From Hyaloperonospora brassicae (taxonomy: Eukaryota; Oomycota; Peronosporomycetes; Peronosporales; Peronosporaceae): a stretch of DNA of 64,000 nucleotides. Within the stretch, counting starts at the first letter, position 1. The number at the start of each line of letters is the position of its first letter. A program made the position numbers and the translations under genes. Location: the NCBI GenBank assembly GCA_947650285.1, contig CANTFL010000174.1, forward strand, positions 558,001 to 622,000, in the 5' to 3' direction. This document shows positions 1 to 14,400 of this stretch, one piece after another. Below the pieces are notes generated by a model. It saw only the letters and a list, made by a program, of their open reading frames with translations, was not told the origin of the DNA and ran no database searches.

Positions 1-439
1 ATGATTGCTACGCTCTTTCCCTCATAGCAGGGATGATGTAATCACTACTATTTAATGAGTGGTCGCTATGATGTTGTATCTTGCTGCTAATACGAGACGC
101 TGCTTATGGAGATGCTGGGAATGTTTTATCATAATTTGACACGATCGGCCGGGTCAGTACGACACAGCAAGAGGACTTAGAGGATTCTACTTGACTCGGT
201 GCGCACAAGCAAGGTACATGAACACATGATACATGTTAACATCTGCAACGATTCTTGGTGGTAATCGCTTGGGGTCATCTGACGTTCACAAATTTGGCAG
301 CCAGATGTACCAACGGTTTATAAGCGGATTGAAAGTTGCAGCAAGTTCATCACATGTGACATTGGGCGTTCATCTTACCCATACATATGTAGATAAGAAC
401 GAGGCACAGCAGGATGTAACGCAAGCGTGAAGAGAGAAC
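1..439. other. Non-coding, no feature recognised
   Basis: Only one short open frame (233-430), without recognisable motifs. The sequence is AT-rich and next to LTR debris, so it is probably decayed repeat DNA. I see no gene, RNA or intact repeat. Confidence 0.4.
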
Positions 440-902
440 TGTAACGGCGTTAGACTGTTACATAAAGATTGATAGGAATGTATGAATTTTTGCATATTAT
501 CTATTTTGATAATAGAAATTGACATTACTCGACAAGAGGTAATGTTGGCAGAATATTACACCCGAGGGTAGTATTCGTGGTTGCCCCACTTCTTGGTTGA
601 TCTACAAGGTATGTCAAATAAACTAACCACCAATCGCTCCTGGACGCGCGCAATGGGTGGTGAGCAAGAAACCCACATAGGAGATTGTAGTTAAGTTTGG
701 CTAGATGAAGACAAAGATGAGTTATTAAAGAAACATAACTTTATTAAATACAGTTCTACTCTTCCCTCAGGCAAAACTTTTAGGTTCGGATTGCTTCGGT
801 TGCGCTTCCTCTCCACGTTTACGTGACTTCGGGAGCACGCAGCCTTGTGTTCAGTCAACACAAGGTCTTGCCAGTCATCTGACAAGAGCTTGCCCCGTTA
901 TA
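440..902 (+). repeat. Degraded Gypsy LTR (solo or orphan)
   Basis: The stretch begins TGTAACGGCG and ends near CCCCGTTATA. It follows, in order, landmarks of the LTR at 44100-44487: the terminal TGTAACGG block, the GGTTGAT block, CACCAATCGC then GACGCGCGCAATG at about 628-656, a TTATTAAA / CAGTTCTAC block near 720-760, GCGCTTCCTC, and a terminal hairpin. It has many substitutions and small insertions, so it is old. The terminal hairpin is still a perfect 9-bp stem (843-851 with 857-865), although its sequence differs from the younger copies. Confidence 0.7.
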
Positions 903-2445
903 GCAACACTAGGAAGAAAATCACGAACCAGGATTTTACCTACTACATTACTATATCTCACTTCCCCTTTCTCTCCTTCTTTTGAGTTACTCATCAAGAA
1001 TAAAAACGTTTGTACACTGTGGCGACGTATTGCGTGAAACTGAGATTCGTGATGTACTGGAGGGTCAGAATTCTTTTATCGTACTGTTCGATTTTGCGAA
1101 GCTTTTACGTGGTGAAGGGGATACTTTACTTTTCGCTTAGTCAAAGTAAAGCTGGATGGACGCTTGCTACAGGTAATGCACAAGTGGGGGATGTCGTGTT
1201 GGTCTAAATCTCGTTCCTGTGCAAGGGGGATTTGAGGAGGAAGTAAAAGTAAAATAAACTGAGTAAACTGCTCTCCCCAGTTCCCCCTACCATATATGCC
1301 AGTCCATATATACCAATAGTGCAAGTTGACCTGGTCAAGTTCCACTTGGCACACATCCATCGTGCCCATCACCATGTGCTGGTGCTCTTGGTCCCATATG
1401 ACTTCCGTATGTCGCTGCCTCACTTATTCCCTCCGCTTGATAGTCCGACATAACGATCATCTTCTCCCGTCCCATTAGTCAACGTGTCTCCTCTTCTTCC
1501 CACCTATCAACTTGTCAGGCAATCAGGCGAGGTCGTCCATGACTTGTAACCGATCTTGCTATAGGAATTGGGGCTTCAACAGCCTGTCAGAAACAGCATG
1601 TTGTAATACAGGCAGCTGTCGACGAGAGCTGGAGCGAATGACAAGACTCTGGTAGCATGCACGGGACTGATGGTGATAGCCAGTCAAGAACGCCTCGTTT
1701 GCTATGGATGACCACAAACATATAGACGTTGGATTTCGTTGGTGATCTTGATACCATCGAGGGTATCGAGTGGATACGTATATTCAACAGTTGCTACCGG
1801 TGTCTTACTTTTGGTTTCCTCTTTGCTCTCGGAAAGCCTCGATTCTGATGCATGTGTGGGTTAAGCACTTACTAGTTTGACGTTCTCAACGTAGCACATT
1901 ATGCCAACAACAGTCTTTCGCTACACAAAAGTGGATAAAGCCCAAGTGTAGTCACTACTTTTACTTTGTTTTCGTACTTATCTTACAAAGTTACCGCTTC
2001 ATCCATCTTGATTACTTTCTTGTGAGTTGCAATATGCTACGCTGTTGATACCCATCAAGGTCATTTTGATGTATATATTCGCTTGTCTGGATGCTGTCAT
2101 GCAGGAATGCGTTGAGCAGCAGCTTACCAGCTCATCAAAAATTTGACGGAGCAGGAGTGGCAATCGGCTCTCGATCTAATTATGAACGACCTGTCCCGTT
2201 GGCCTTAAGGGCACCGAGAGTGATATTGCACCTGAGTATCATTGTCCACCAGCTATAATTCCACACGGACCACGTGGATTGCATATGCTCATTCCCGATG
2301 CCGCTATACTTAATACAGGCTCCATAAGTGTTCCAGTCCCGCATATACGAAAGAAACGGAAAGCTGGGCGGTCCAGACATCCTCTTGAAATTTTAATTGG
2401 CCTCCACTAACAGAATGATCAACGTCTTTCAAAAGACTTTGTTTT
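903..2445. other. Intergenic, nothing recognised
   Basis: Several open frames of 60-115 codons occur on both strands (for example 1076-1423 minus), but none has a recognisable domain, signal peptide or codon bias. Probably decayed transposon or spacer DNA. Confidence 0.4.
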
Positions 2446-5400
2446 TTGCACGCAGTAATTTACAACTTTCGTCAGCAAGACGATAGAGATCCTATTGATG
2501 CTGTGCTGCTGCAAGAAACACATGTGGCCGATGGTAAAGCGGCAGGCCTGTCCATAATATATTGTGCAACTCGGCGTTTTAAACCTGCTGAAAGAGTTGG
2601 ACTGTCGCTATGGTCGGAGTCTTCTCAGCGTCGTGGTGGAGCTGCAATCCTGCTCGATCCTTACTCAGCAATTACGGAGATTAAGTCGTGAATAAAGGAT
2701 GCTCGAGTGTCGCAATGGATGGCATTGAAAATTCGCGTTTACCGCGAAACATTTGTTCTGCTCAACGTATTGGCGCCGAGAGATAGACGGGACCGAAAGA
2801 GTCATTTTGCGACCCTGGCTGCAGTCATTAATCACATTGATGGTCCAGTGATTTTAGGGGTGATTGGAATTGTACCCTGGAGGCCAGTTTAGACAAGTCA
2901 CATCCTCCTTCTCAAGGAAATCGTCATGACTCTCCTGAGTTTTTACGTTTGTTAAACACCCATGAACAAGTAGATACAGTTGAGGATTCAATGGTGATGG
3001 CGGATGCAGAACGAAGCTATATCATGGTTTATGCAAAGTTCCTTACGCACACCTACACTCTCGCTGGAGGAGCTCAGGCAACCTTTCGGTTGGATCGCTG
3101 GTACATTAGTGCTCGAACTGCCGATTGGATACGCGATGTCAGCGTGGCTGTCCAGGGCTTAGATTGAACCACAATGTAGTTACTGTGCGTATTGCGGAGA
3201 CCGAGTCGGTCATTCAGCAGCGTAAGACCCGGCGTGTATATCCCGTCATGGCGGCGGCGACGACAAACGGCCAATGCAATTATATCGCAGGTCTGTGCTG
3301 ATGCTTCACGCCAGATAGCCGCTGTGTATGATATTCCAATAAGCGATAACGGGAGGCGAAATACCTTGCGCTTTGGTGGGATACATGGTAGGTAAACCTT
3401 TGACAATTACTACTCATGCCGTGCGCACGATGCGTCGAAAGATGACACAAAGCTACCTCCATCGGTTGCCGCGCCTACAACTGCATCGGCATGCCGTCCT
3501 TGCCGTTCAAGGCGATGATGTGGAGAATTCAGAGTGACCCTTATGACAGAGTTGTAGAGATTAGACGGCATTCGCAAAGAAGAATTGCGAGTAACTGGTC
3601 TACCAGCACCCCTTTTTCCCCGGTCGCGACCACTCGCCATTTTTTGCGGGGGTGCCATCGAAGTTTAGGAATAATTCGGTTACCACGCTCGGTGGCAAAG
3701 CATCGTACGTTCCAATCGATCGAGACAGTTATCTAATGATATAGTCGGCGGATGAGATGAGCTGATCCAACGACGCTCATTTGACGCACAGAGTGTCCCA
3801 TCCCTTTTGCGCGAGCGACCGCTCCTCCTCTTTTACATGATGAAGCAGTAAAAGTTCCTATCAATACTGACGATTTCGTTGCTGCAATTATAAAGTGTAA
3901 TCATGGGAAGGCTGCTGGGCCAGACGAACTTGGTAACTCCTTTACAAGGACCACTTTGGACAACTTGCCCCTATCCTGGCAGAGTTATATACGAAATGGC
4001 TTACATGTGGCATAACGCCTTGCTCCTTTGGTGTAAATACCATCCATCGACTAAAACAATCTGCGACATCAATGCGTCCACTGGACCACCGACCAATCGC
4101 CATGCTCATTTTCGATATGAAGTGTTTACCAGAATTCTAGCGACACGGCTTCGACCGATTCTACCTACAGTCATCGACTCTCCCTGATCAGTTTTGTGCC
4201 TGGCCGCAACATTTTGACGGCGCTTGATATTTATAAAGCGGCGAAGGTTGCAGCTGCCAATGACGACGCGATATCTAAATCGATCGTACTACTACTGGAC
4301 TTTTCTAAGGCCAACGATACCCTGTAGAGGCCTTTCCCCTTGCGGGGCTTCATTGGATAGGTTTCTCGTCAATTTGTATCAACATCGAAGCTTCTCTTCA
4401 CGATCACACGACATGCAAGCTCATTGTTAATGGTTATCTATCTCGACCGCCACAAATAAATTATGGTATCAGGCAAGGTTGCCCGATGGACATATTATTT
4501 TTTATTCTAGCTCTTGACTGCGCTTACAAATCATTTCGAATGCGTGATGACGTTGTTTGAGTCACTTTTACGCTGCAGCTCGAAACGAGCACGTCGTGTT
4601 ATCCGGGCATGCCGATGACACAGACATCTATCGTCGTCATCGCGGTGACATTCCTAAAGTCCTTGGAGTTTTAAGGCGTCCGATTCTGTTTCTGGTCTCG
4701 CTAATATCAAGGTCGAGTAACTTGCCGTCGTGCTTGGGCAAAATGGACCTATGGATGCAAAAATTACGCACGGCCAAAACCTTTTGCGGCCCACGGCAAC
4801 ATGGCGCTATCTTATGATACAAGTTGGTCAAGCTAATGCACCAATCATCAACTGGGACAAATGTATGCAGTCGGTATGGGCACGGATTTCACTTGTCCAC
4901 CACAAGATGCATTCTGTCAAACAAAGAGCTCTCCTCAGTCGTTCTAGTGCGGTGTCAAGTTATGGTACGTCGCAAGGTATTGCTGAACCCTCAAGACTAC
5001 CATCCACTGAACTCACCAGCTCTTGAAAGAATTTGTGTGGGAAATGCGGAACGATAAGCGTCATCGACTTTGGAATCCACAAAAACATGCAGAACTTCCG
5101 ATCGAGAAGGGTGGTATATCGGTTCCTTTTATTAGTACAGAACTCATTACCCTTGCTGCGAAAACAGTTGGAGCTTGGGCCACTTCGGCAGGTCTACTTA
5201 AGCCTTTTCTCGGTGACATCCTGTGGATCTGCGCCGATTCTCGAACTCCCTGCATAACTTCAAATTGGGCCGATCGTGCTTTAACAACTATTTGCAATAC
5301 ATTTATTGGACACTGGCTCTGCTGTTGTCGGCGTGGCGGTAGCGGAGAATGCCAGACGTGGCACCTCTGAAATCTCGGGATGGGTGGATACACTCTTTAA

Positions 5401-5660
5401 GGCCAAATATCAGGACACGGTTGCCACAGATTTAAGCACCGTCGTCGATGTTTCCACCGCAATTCATGCTGACGCAATTGGCGGCTTAAACGCAAAGCCA
5501 AAGTTGGTTGAGTTGACCCGCACTAATATGTGCACGCATCGCTACAGATCATGTCATGGATTCGCTCGAGAGACGGCCTTCCATATAATTTCAAAGGTGC
5601 TAGATTTGTGTTTAAAAAAGCAACTCTCGGGGATGTGCTCGTATGGGCTTGATTAAGTCT
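2446..5660 (+). mobile_element. Degraded non-LTR (LINE) retrotransposon
   Basis: A chain of plus-strand open fragments in changing frames spells a LINE ORF2-like protein in the normal order. An endonuclease-like N-terminal part (LLQETHV near 2500, then LLNVLAPRDR near 2760) is followed by an SRLDRWY-like block (FRLDRWYIS near 3090). Reverse transcriptase motifs come next: KAAGPDELGN near 3910, GIRQGCPMDILFF near 4465-4505, and an ADD box (GHADDTDIY, 4600-4630). The tail resembles the post-RT region (FVWEMRNDKR, then PIEKGGISVPF, 5030-5130). Stops and frameshifts occur roughly every 200-300 bp, so it is dead. The 5' end and any poly-A tail or target-site duplication were not found. Confidence 0.75.
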
Positions 5661-6090
5661 GGGAAGAGTGTGTTTTATTCCTCATAGAGCCACAAAAACA
5701 ACGGTTCATCCGGCTAAAACTTGGTACTTCGTGGGATTTCGCCACACACACAGATGTACAACTTCACGACGCTACTGTTATCCCCGCATCCATCAGGGTC
5801 TCTAACATCGAACGTATCTAAAACGCATGACCCTCGTGAAACGGGGTTACACTTCGACTGGTAGTCGACAATAGGTGTAGTACACACAAGGGATGGGATC
5901 CCCTTTAAAGCAATATTAGAACACAAGTATCAATTGTTGAAGACTAATGTCTGTCAACCATTGATTACGAGATCTTTTACTAGTTTTTTAAGACATAAGT
6001 GACTATGAAATCTGCTTTGTTCTACGGTGTTCTATTAGGTTAAAAGAAGAAATAAAATTCAGTTCCCATTTTGATCAACAAAAGACACGT
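5661..6090. other. Spacer between LINE remnant and hairpin array
   Basis: No gene recognised. The small minus-strand frame at 5714-5926 has no known motif. An AATAAA sits near 6049, just before the hairpin array. Confidence 0.35.
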
Positions 6091-6396
6091 GCCTCTCTGA
6101 GGCGTCTTGCGATCGTAAGGAAGTAGCAACGCCTTGTTAAGGCAGCTACTCCTTGTGCACTTAGTGTGTTTGATTCTTTGAATCGTTTGGTTCCCCTGGA
6201 ACAGGGACCGTAAGCTCTTTGAGCTTGTTGAATCTTTGAGTCGGGTTCTTTGAACCACCCTTTAGCTCTCGGAGATGTTGACTCTGTGAGTAGTGTTCGT
6301 AGAACCAAAAATTGCTCGTAAGAGCGTTACGTCTTCCTCTGACTTAAGGGGCTGTGTAGATCCGCTACACGTCGCGTCTAGATTTTGGACACGCGC
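6091..6396. repeat. Array of short hairpins (5-bp stem, 3-nt loop)
   Basis: At least eleven consecutive short inverted repeats follow a 5-3-5 plan. Examples: GCCTC-TCT-GAGGC (6091), GCCTT-GTT-AAGGC (6131), GATTC-TTT-GAATC (6172), GTTCC-CCT-GGAAC (6190), AAGCTC-TTT-GAGCTT (6212), GGTTC-TTT-GAACC (6244), GTTC-GTA-GAAC (6295) and GCTC-GTAA-GAGC (6314). Three at 6230, 6264 and 6280 have one mismatch. From 6172 on, starts are spaced about 14-22 bp apart. Two more lie at 6355-6372 (GTGTAG / CTACAC) and 6374-6396 (CGCGT / ACGCG). I cannot assign it to a known element; it may be part of an LTR or untranslated leader. Confidence 0.7.
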
Positions 6397-8300
6397 GGCA
6401 GGAAAAATGTGACCTATAAGCCAACGAAATTAACAACACCCCTGTACATTCAAGATGGAATGCGGCCAGGCTGCAGCCCGCGCTTGCGAAGCGCCTGTCC
6501 ACTTTCAAGCACATCCGTAATGACACAAATTACACGGATATGGGCTGGGAATTGTTACTAGAGAACCCAAGCTCAGGTATTCAAAAAGATTGCTACAAGA
6601 TTGCGGTCTAATGCCGGGTTCACCGAGCGAGATCTTTGAATACACAGACGTGAATACGCAATTGTCATTTGCGGTATGAAATCTGTGCATTGGCGCGATC
6701 TCCAAAGGATAAGTGCTTCGTCTTTCTACGTTTTCCAAACACGTTATATGCACAAGTGAATCCGTTTTCCACTCTAGAAACGATTGGCAGTTAACCTTTC
6801 ATGTCCGAATCCCGACTACTGCTCACGTGACTTCGCCCCTGCAAGTCATGTCTTCTGGTTTTGTCCACTAGCCCAACGACAGTAGCGTACCTTTACAAAC
6901 GTTTGGAGGAGGATCGTCGTCTTTTTGTGCCGGTCTATCGCATAGAAGACCCCTACCTGTACATGGAATTAGCACTTACTGATTTACAGCCAAGCTATCA
7001 TACGGTAGAGGCTCAAGCGGTCGTTTTTGAACCGGCCACCGAATCATGGAGTTTAATTGTGTCAATTAAAACCCACTCTATTTGGACAGAGCAACTACAA
7101 AGGATAGAGGACTCAACGATATCCGATGAGAGCCACAACGCAATAGCACGAGCCGGTTCGCGACGAGAAATTACCTTCTCCCGAGGTTTAACGTAGAATC
7201 CCGGTGGCGATACCCGGAATTTCGTTCTAGCACGAGTCCGCTTAGCGCTGGCTAATGCGATCTTGCAAAATTTCGCGTCGCCTCAACTCCACTTCCTGAC
7301 CTTGCAACACTTTTCACCCGACCATCTTCTGCTTTTATTCTCTGGTTGGTTTTGAGGTAACCCCGATCCCAGAGGCGCGGGATCTATCCTAGTGCGAGTG
7401 CAGGCAAAAAAATGCCGCCCGGATCGTCTTGATCGAAAGCATGTCTATCTGGTCGTCAACAACGACGGTTAACGTGGCTGCATACTACGACCTCGTCGAC
7501 GTTTAGAAGTAGGCGAAAGACAGCGGCAAAACTTGTCTGCATGCTGTTGAAGATAGTGTTATGATCATCACTTAACGTCGACTGTCCCGCTCGCCGCGCC
7601 ATCCACGCCTCGCCGCACTCAATCGAAAGGCGCGGGATCTTGCTGATGATGTCGCGGTCTCAAGCTGGTCTCACCATTACTTAGGATACAACACGCTGGC
7701 ATCCCTCGCTGCAAAGATTGCGATCGATACCAAGCAATTGCTACGAGTTGACGGTCCGACTGAACGAACCGTTTCTCGAACGCTGCAAGATCACGTACAC
7801 CACGATGTCAACTATTGGCTCAAGACATCACTCTCTGTTAAGGTCATACAGAAATCCTGCCGCCTGCAGACCGCCCGCGGACGGGAATCGGAACATCATT
7901 TAATCGTAGCCTGACGGCATACCGTTCGTGCGGTCGCATTGTCGGATGCTGAAGTTCGTGACATATATACTTAAATCCATCTGGACAGGATATTGCTAGT
8001 TGCTGATCGTTCCTTAAAATACACCTCTAATTCAACAACAAATGTTTTGACGATATTAAAGCAAGTCATATCTAATCGTGATGCAAAATTTAGTGCTCAG
8101 TATTCTCTACTATGATATATAAAGCCCTAGTGCAGATCTTTGATCTTGAGTGCGGTACCTAGTCTTTGCTACGGGTGAAGTTCCAGCTGGGCGTCGATAC
8201 GAGCGTCGGGTTTGCCAGAGCTGTCGCCAATGATGCTTCTGAGGACAGCTCCCGCACTTCCCACGACCTGAAGAACATTTTTACACGCAAATCAGATATC
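6397..8300. other. Intergenic, no gene recognised
   Basis: A 111-codon plus frame (6861-7196) and a few shorter ones are present, but no domain, signal peptide or family is recognisable. Likely transposon debris. Confidence 0.35.
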
Positions 8301-8430
8301 TAGCAGCGATTAATGATTCATGGTTGATCTTATCGCGTATATTAACCAATAGTTGGAGCGGGCTGCAGTATTACCCTTGAATATAATATTCCTCAATATT
8401 TCCTTGGGCAGGTAATATTGATATTTACAC
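8301..8430 (-). repeat. LTR remnant, one end of decayed Gypsy
   Basis: It shares TAGCAGCGAT, GGTTGATCTTATCGC, GGAGCGGGCTGCAGTATTAC and GGGCAGGTAATATTGATAT with 15498-15625. The first part (GCAGCGAT then GGTTGAT) also resembles the LTR family of the young element. Confidence 0.65.
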
Positions 8431-11400
8431 TATAAATTAAGATTAAATTCACATTAATATATTTAGTATAAATGATATGGATAAAATTCATTTCTTTGCA
8501 TCACCCACCCTTTACCCCGCCGCCCATCACCATTAGGCATTATAGGGATTGATTGTACACTAAATGGTGACACATTTATCATTGCAAGATCACTGATTAA
8601 TCACTCTAACAAGAGAAGCACTTGTCAGTTTTCACCGCCGCATTTTCTACGATTGGACGCATGGTAAAAAATTACTACGATACAGTGCCAAGGCCGCCGC
8701 TAACGCGGTAGCAGAAATTCGTGCAGCTGGCGAGCGAGCAAAACTACAAAAGTCATCAGGTGTTTGTTCTCCTGTTGCTGCTAAACAACCACCTGCCAGA
8801 TTTAACATTGCAAGAGCACGGACTGTTTATGAGTGGCTCATTCAACTGAAGGGTGTGCTGCGTGTAATTGTTCCACGGACGTTGATTTTGAGTGAGCGGT
8901 CGTCTACTCAGTTGAGTCGGATCCTCCATTAGATTTGAAATCACCCACAAAGCCCGCCGATAAGGTAGTAAATGTGGAGAGGATGACGCAGACACGTAGT
9001 ATAAGTCTCGATAGGACTCTACGTCTTGACCTGTTCGGCTCATCCGACGAGTTTTACGACTCGTCTTGGTGATCGATCCAATCCCACTCGTAGAAGGTCA
9101 ATGCGGTTGGACACACTATTGCGCGGCCGTCATATTAATGCCGGAGACTCGACACAAAATTACCGTCTCGATAGTAATCAACTTGGTAGTGGCGATCGTG
9201 TCGTCGGTACTTCCGTTGGCACCACGCAAGAGATGCGAGTTAGGAAGATTATATGTTTCGTTCCTGGATACAAGCCATGGATGCCGTCCTGACGAAATCT
9301 AGAATAATGGCAGAATAATACAGCTGGGAGGTATTATATTAATATTCTTGAGTCACAAAGGGTCTATAATCTTTCTTTTAGTGCGAGAGACTGTCATACT
9401 AAAGATAACGTATACATCGTTGTCGTCTTTAGACATCGATGGTAATGCGTACACATTGCCGATACACGCAATCGTTGGTGCAGGCGTGGAACTTTTTCAA
9501 GGCAACATAAAACGTTCTGACCGTGAAGCGTGGCTTTGAAAACTTACTTCTGCTCGCAGGAGGTTGATTCTAATGAGAAATAATTCTAATCAGGGCTCTA
9601 ATAGACTGGAAGACTGTATCGACAGGCGTGCTAACCCTATTTATCGTAAGGGGAAACTGTTAACGTATCATTGACGACTTTGTTTGCGTCTCTAGCGATG
9701 ACTCATTAATTAGCCTTGCTGGAAGGCTCGCATCTCTTTTAAGATGTACGAAGAACTTCGAGCTTTTCTACACCTATACGAGGAAATTGGGCGTTCGATT
9801 AAAGGTGAACCCTACTTCAGTGAGTGAGTTTCATTGTATTGCTCGACATGACAGCGAAAGTGCATATACAGATGATATTACGGACATCAATGGTGGCTGT
9901 CCTACCAGGGTTTTCACCCTTGCTACTGGACGAGGTAACTTGTCCAAACTCATTTCTCACGCAGTTCTTCAAAATACGCCCCATCAGAAAGTGCTGGCCA
10001 CCGCGCGAGTCCACCAAAGATGTGTTAAACGTAGTAGGCATACTTTGAGTCATTTGGTAGAATAATTTGACACCGCGGGGGTGAATCGTGCACTCCTTGA
10101 ATTGCGCGATGATTAAAAAGCTCGCGATTTCCAGGTTTCATGCCAAACCCAACTATGTGAGGAGCGAATCGCAAATATTACAAGCCGCGTCGGTCGAACA
10201 ATTGTGCTTAGTTTAATTTAGCCCCAATACAATACGATCGGAATATTCGTTCTATCTTTGAGAAACTGAACTTATCTCGCAAGTAGATCGACCACTTGAG
10301 CGGGGGACCGCTAACTACGTGACTCGGCTTAACTCCTGGAGCGTGACCTTAACAATCGGATATATATGATAAAATGCGGGTATACTTTAAACGTCAGACG
10401 AAGCCTGGTACTTTAAGTGCGCACGGAGACGCCCCACGTAAAGCAAATATGCGTACGTATCCTGCGTATCATCGTCATTTTAAATGAGTTGCCTTGTCGG
10501 CTAAATACAAATAATGGGCTGATGGTCTTGGAAAGTAGTTTACCGCTGTCTACACTAGTCACTCTATGTCTAGATAAGCTGACCGTAAAATCAGGAATAT
10601 TTCGCCTTCGTTAAATGTTCGAATGAATGCTCTACAATTTTTTTAGTATCAGTATTTTTTGTCATTCCAATACGTATGAAGTGGAATCTTGCACGAAACC
10701 TACCACTGTTTCTCGATTCAGCACACATTTCCCTGCTGATTTAAACAACTTTGTTCAACACGACTTGTGCGCACTGCGTACATAATTTTTCTCTTTCTTT
10801 TGATTTTTGAGGCTGTCCTCATCCTCAAACAAATAGTCGCTGAATAGCTGAATTTATTAGCATCTTCATTTTTGTCTTTGTCAACGACATTGTCACCGCT
10901 ATCGATGGTTTTAAGTTTTTCGTCTGCGTCTATGTTATTGACTTCAGTTATCGTTCTCATCGTGAATTACCTCGATGTGTGATTAATATGAGTCAAAGTC
11001 GCTGCTAAAGCAAGTTCCTCTTTCGTTCACGAAATTCTCATTCAATAAGGGTGTACACTCGAGAATGGCGTATGCCGTCCTCGTAGAAAGGTGTATGCGT
11101 AGTTGCTACATGCATCGAGTTAATGATGACAAACTCGACCATCAGTAGGATCCCGGGCCAAAACGTAAACGAGTAAACATTCCCTTATCGAATTTCTCCG
11201 ATGACACAATTTTAGGTTCGATCTTGACATCTAATTCAGAATGGGCAGAATTTAATATCTTTTATTTTATTACAAAGAATTGCTACACGGACTATGAAAA
11301 ATGCGCCATAAAAATAGAGTCTCTGTTATAGTCGAGTTCACGTGGGGACACATAAATCGAAATGTGATGTCGGTAGAGACACGCAAAGAATCTTTTGACG

Positions 11401-14400
11401 AAATTTCTCCGGTACAACAAAAAGATGCTGAATCTAGATGGATTGTTCAGCGAAAACTAGACATTTGCATTCTTGTGGTCATCTTCAGAGGCTCCAGAGA
11501 CAAAGTTTATTAAAACGTACTGTACGCAATCTGCTGGTACTGGCAAATCTTTATATAGAGCCTGGGACGAAACTATAGGCTTCATTCGTTTGTAAACATT
11601 TCGATCACAAGCGGTCTTGCCAACAAACGGACAGTAACGCGCCATCAAGTGTCGCTAATTACCGCTAGATGAGAGATTCCTGCGACACAATATCCTCTTT
11701 CTACGTGCCAATCATACAATGACCGCAGGAACCAGATCAAAATGAGTGAATACGACGAGACGTAGTGTGTCGTCGAAGACTACTGTGTAATAAAGCTTCC
11801 ACCGCGGGTCGTGTATCGATCCTCAAAGATCTATGCGCCTCTGGTAAGATTTTCATAAATTTCCGGGATTAATTGATTCGAAAGTTCATCAAGACCAGCA
11901 CAATTTTCATATAAAATGCGTACGCCTTTACCAAATTGTCGAGCATATTCGATAGGGTAAGCTAATCAGCGTTGCAACAGTAAGCTAATTCTAACTTTTG
12001 TACACTGCAGCCGACTCGAAATAGGTTCATCGCGATACAGTACCAGTGACGACGTTTAATTATTCTGGCTTGTATTCCACGGAAAACCTAACTAAGCAAA
12101 GAACTACATCCACCACGCCATTCTCTCCGAACGTTGTGGACTATATTCTGCCGCGGGTAAGTACGCACGATCCGTGTAAACGATGCAATGTATAATTAGC
12201 TATAGGTGGACGCGAAATTTGGCAAGTATATGTTTCATGGCAAGTTTTTTTTGTTATTTACTGGATAGTTGCGCTCAGCCACTTGTAGCTTAAGCAAATA
12301 GTATCAGACGACGAGCTTCGCAGCGTCTGAGACTTACTTCATCAACGCAAAGCCGATTGCAATATCGCTGGGATCACGGACAACATTAAAGGTTCTTAAT
12401 TGGTCTGAAATTGCCAGTGTAGTGAGATGAATTAAGCTTTTCCTGCCACCTTGGTAAGAATCCTGACACCTAGCATTCCACTACCACTTCTCGATGTCTT
12501 TAATAAAGAAAGATGGACAAGTTTCCAGGCGTTGCTGCGCGGTTACATGTTTCAATAAGTCGCTAAGCCAATTAATTGACGTATTCCTTTGAAATCAATT
12601 GCACGGTCCAATCGATGATCGCCTTGATATTTTCTGTATCAGGGAGTAAGCCGTCTATACCGACGATGCACCCAAAAGGTGGCATTTTGCTAGCCTTAAA
12701 TATCGACTTCTTATTATCACTCGCGCATAATTGTAACAATATTCTAATCTTAAACTCGGTAGACCAAAATCAGCTGATGTTTCATCCACATACCGACGAT
12801 ATATTAATATACATTCAGAAGACCTCGTCGCGACATATTGCATTAACACATTATTTAATCAACTGCTATCGTAGCAGGGGAGTTACTAAGCCCCTAGGGT
12901 ATTACTACTTAATCACATAGATATTCACTGGATCACATAGCCTTATTAAACGGATCATTCTATTGTTGCATCAATATTAGACAGAACTTGTTCATCAAAG
13001 TCAAATACGAAAGATGGAACTATTAGACATGTCATTTACAATCAGGTCTTACATTGGAATTGGCGCCATTTTAATCAGGTCTTTCATTGGTATCGGCGAT
13101 TAATTTGAAGTATCGCATCGTTCAGCTTGTCGAATGCATGCCTAATCGCCATACTCCTGTAAAATTTTACACACAGAAGATCGAAGACCTTTGCGAGTAG
13201 GTTAAATTTCTCACATGGTTGGCAGCCAAACAATCGGCAAAGATTCTTTCGATCTCTGGTTCTTGTTCACGATACAGTGATCATTTCTTCATTTCACAGT
13301 ACTTCGAACAAGAATTCAGTTCGATTAAGTGACGAATACCCTTTTCCTTTGTTAAATCGCACAAAAAGAACTTAATAACCACATTCTCGATTTCGATCAT
13401 ATGCTTGTATAAAGGATTTGTTGTGAGTTACATCCAGGACTAAGGCGTGCATCGTTCAATATAAGTCTCCTCATAGAAGAAACTTCGCGTACCGATGAGT
13501 TGTTTAGAAGCCGCTTGTTCTTACTAAAGATTGATGCCGGTATTACACCGGTGGAGCACTCGTTTTCTGCGATAGGTACGCAAATCTACTTGATTTTGTC
13601 ACAACGCAAATATCGCATAATTGTTTAGATTTGAGCGTCAGCGTGTTGTGTTATCTCTTACTTTAACTTCGAAAGGAGCTATCAGATCAAGTGTACAAGG
13701 GCCTGACCTAAATGTTTTTTTTACCAGGAAATTCAACGTTATGATTTCTCTCTGGATTTTATTATCTTAACTTCTCAGGGACTCATTGCCTTAGAATACG
13801 GAGGACTAGTATCCTCAGTAGTCATATTTTGAGGATGTTTGGCTCAAAAACGTGCGTATATAGTACTCCTACGTCTTTTAATGTGGCAGCGATAGCACAT
13901 ATAGGTCTTCAACGGTCGGCTTTTCGGTCGACCGAAAATCACCATGTTGTTTTCGATGGACAACTGAATTTGTCTTTGTTAGATGGTGTCTTCCGTAAAC
14001 ATACCCATGTCCTGACCCACTCGACTTATTCAAGTGGTGAACCTTCGACACTGCCCATGTTCCAACACAGCTGCCGGCAGCTCGGTCCACAGGGTGGTCC
14101 ACTACATAAGGTATTGTGCAGTAGTACTATCGGCTGGACCACGATCGAGGCCATTGATCTCGCTCATACGACATTCACGATCTTTTAAAGGCTATAAGAC
14201 TTTCATCAGATCGTCACTTGATTAACAAGCGGCAGAAATATTTACGTAATGATGATGCCAACTGACCCATATCTCGTAATTTATTAGCCATGTTAGACCA
14301 AGTATAACCAAAAATTTGTCATGTAAGTTTTGCAATTAGTAATTGTCGTCGTGCTTCTCATCTTATAACTTGCACTAGAACCTCACTACATGTTTCTTTA

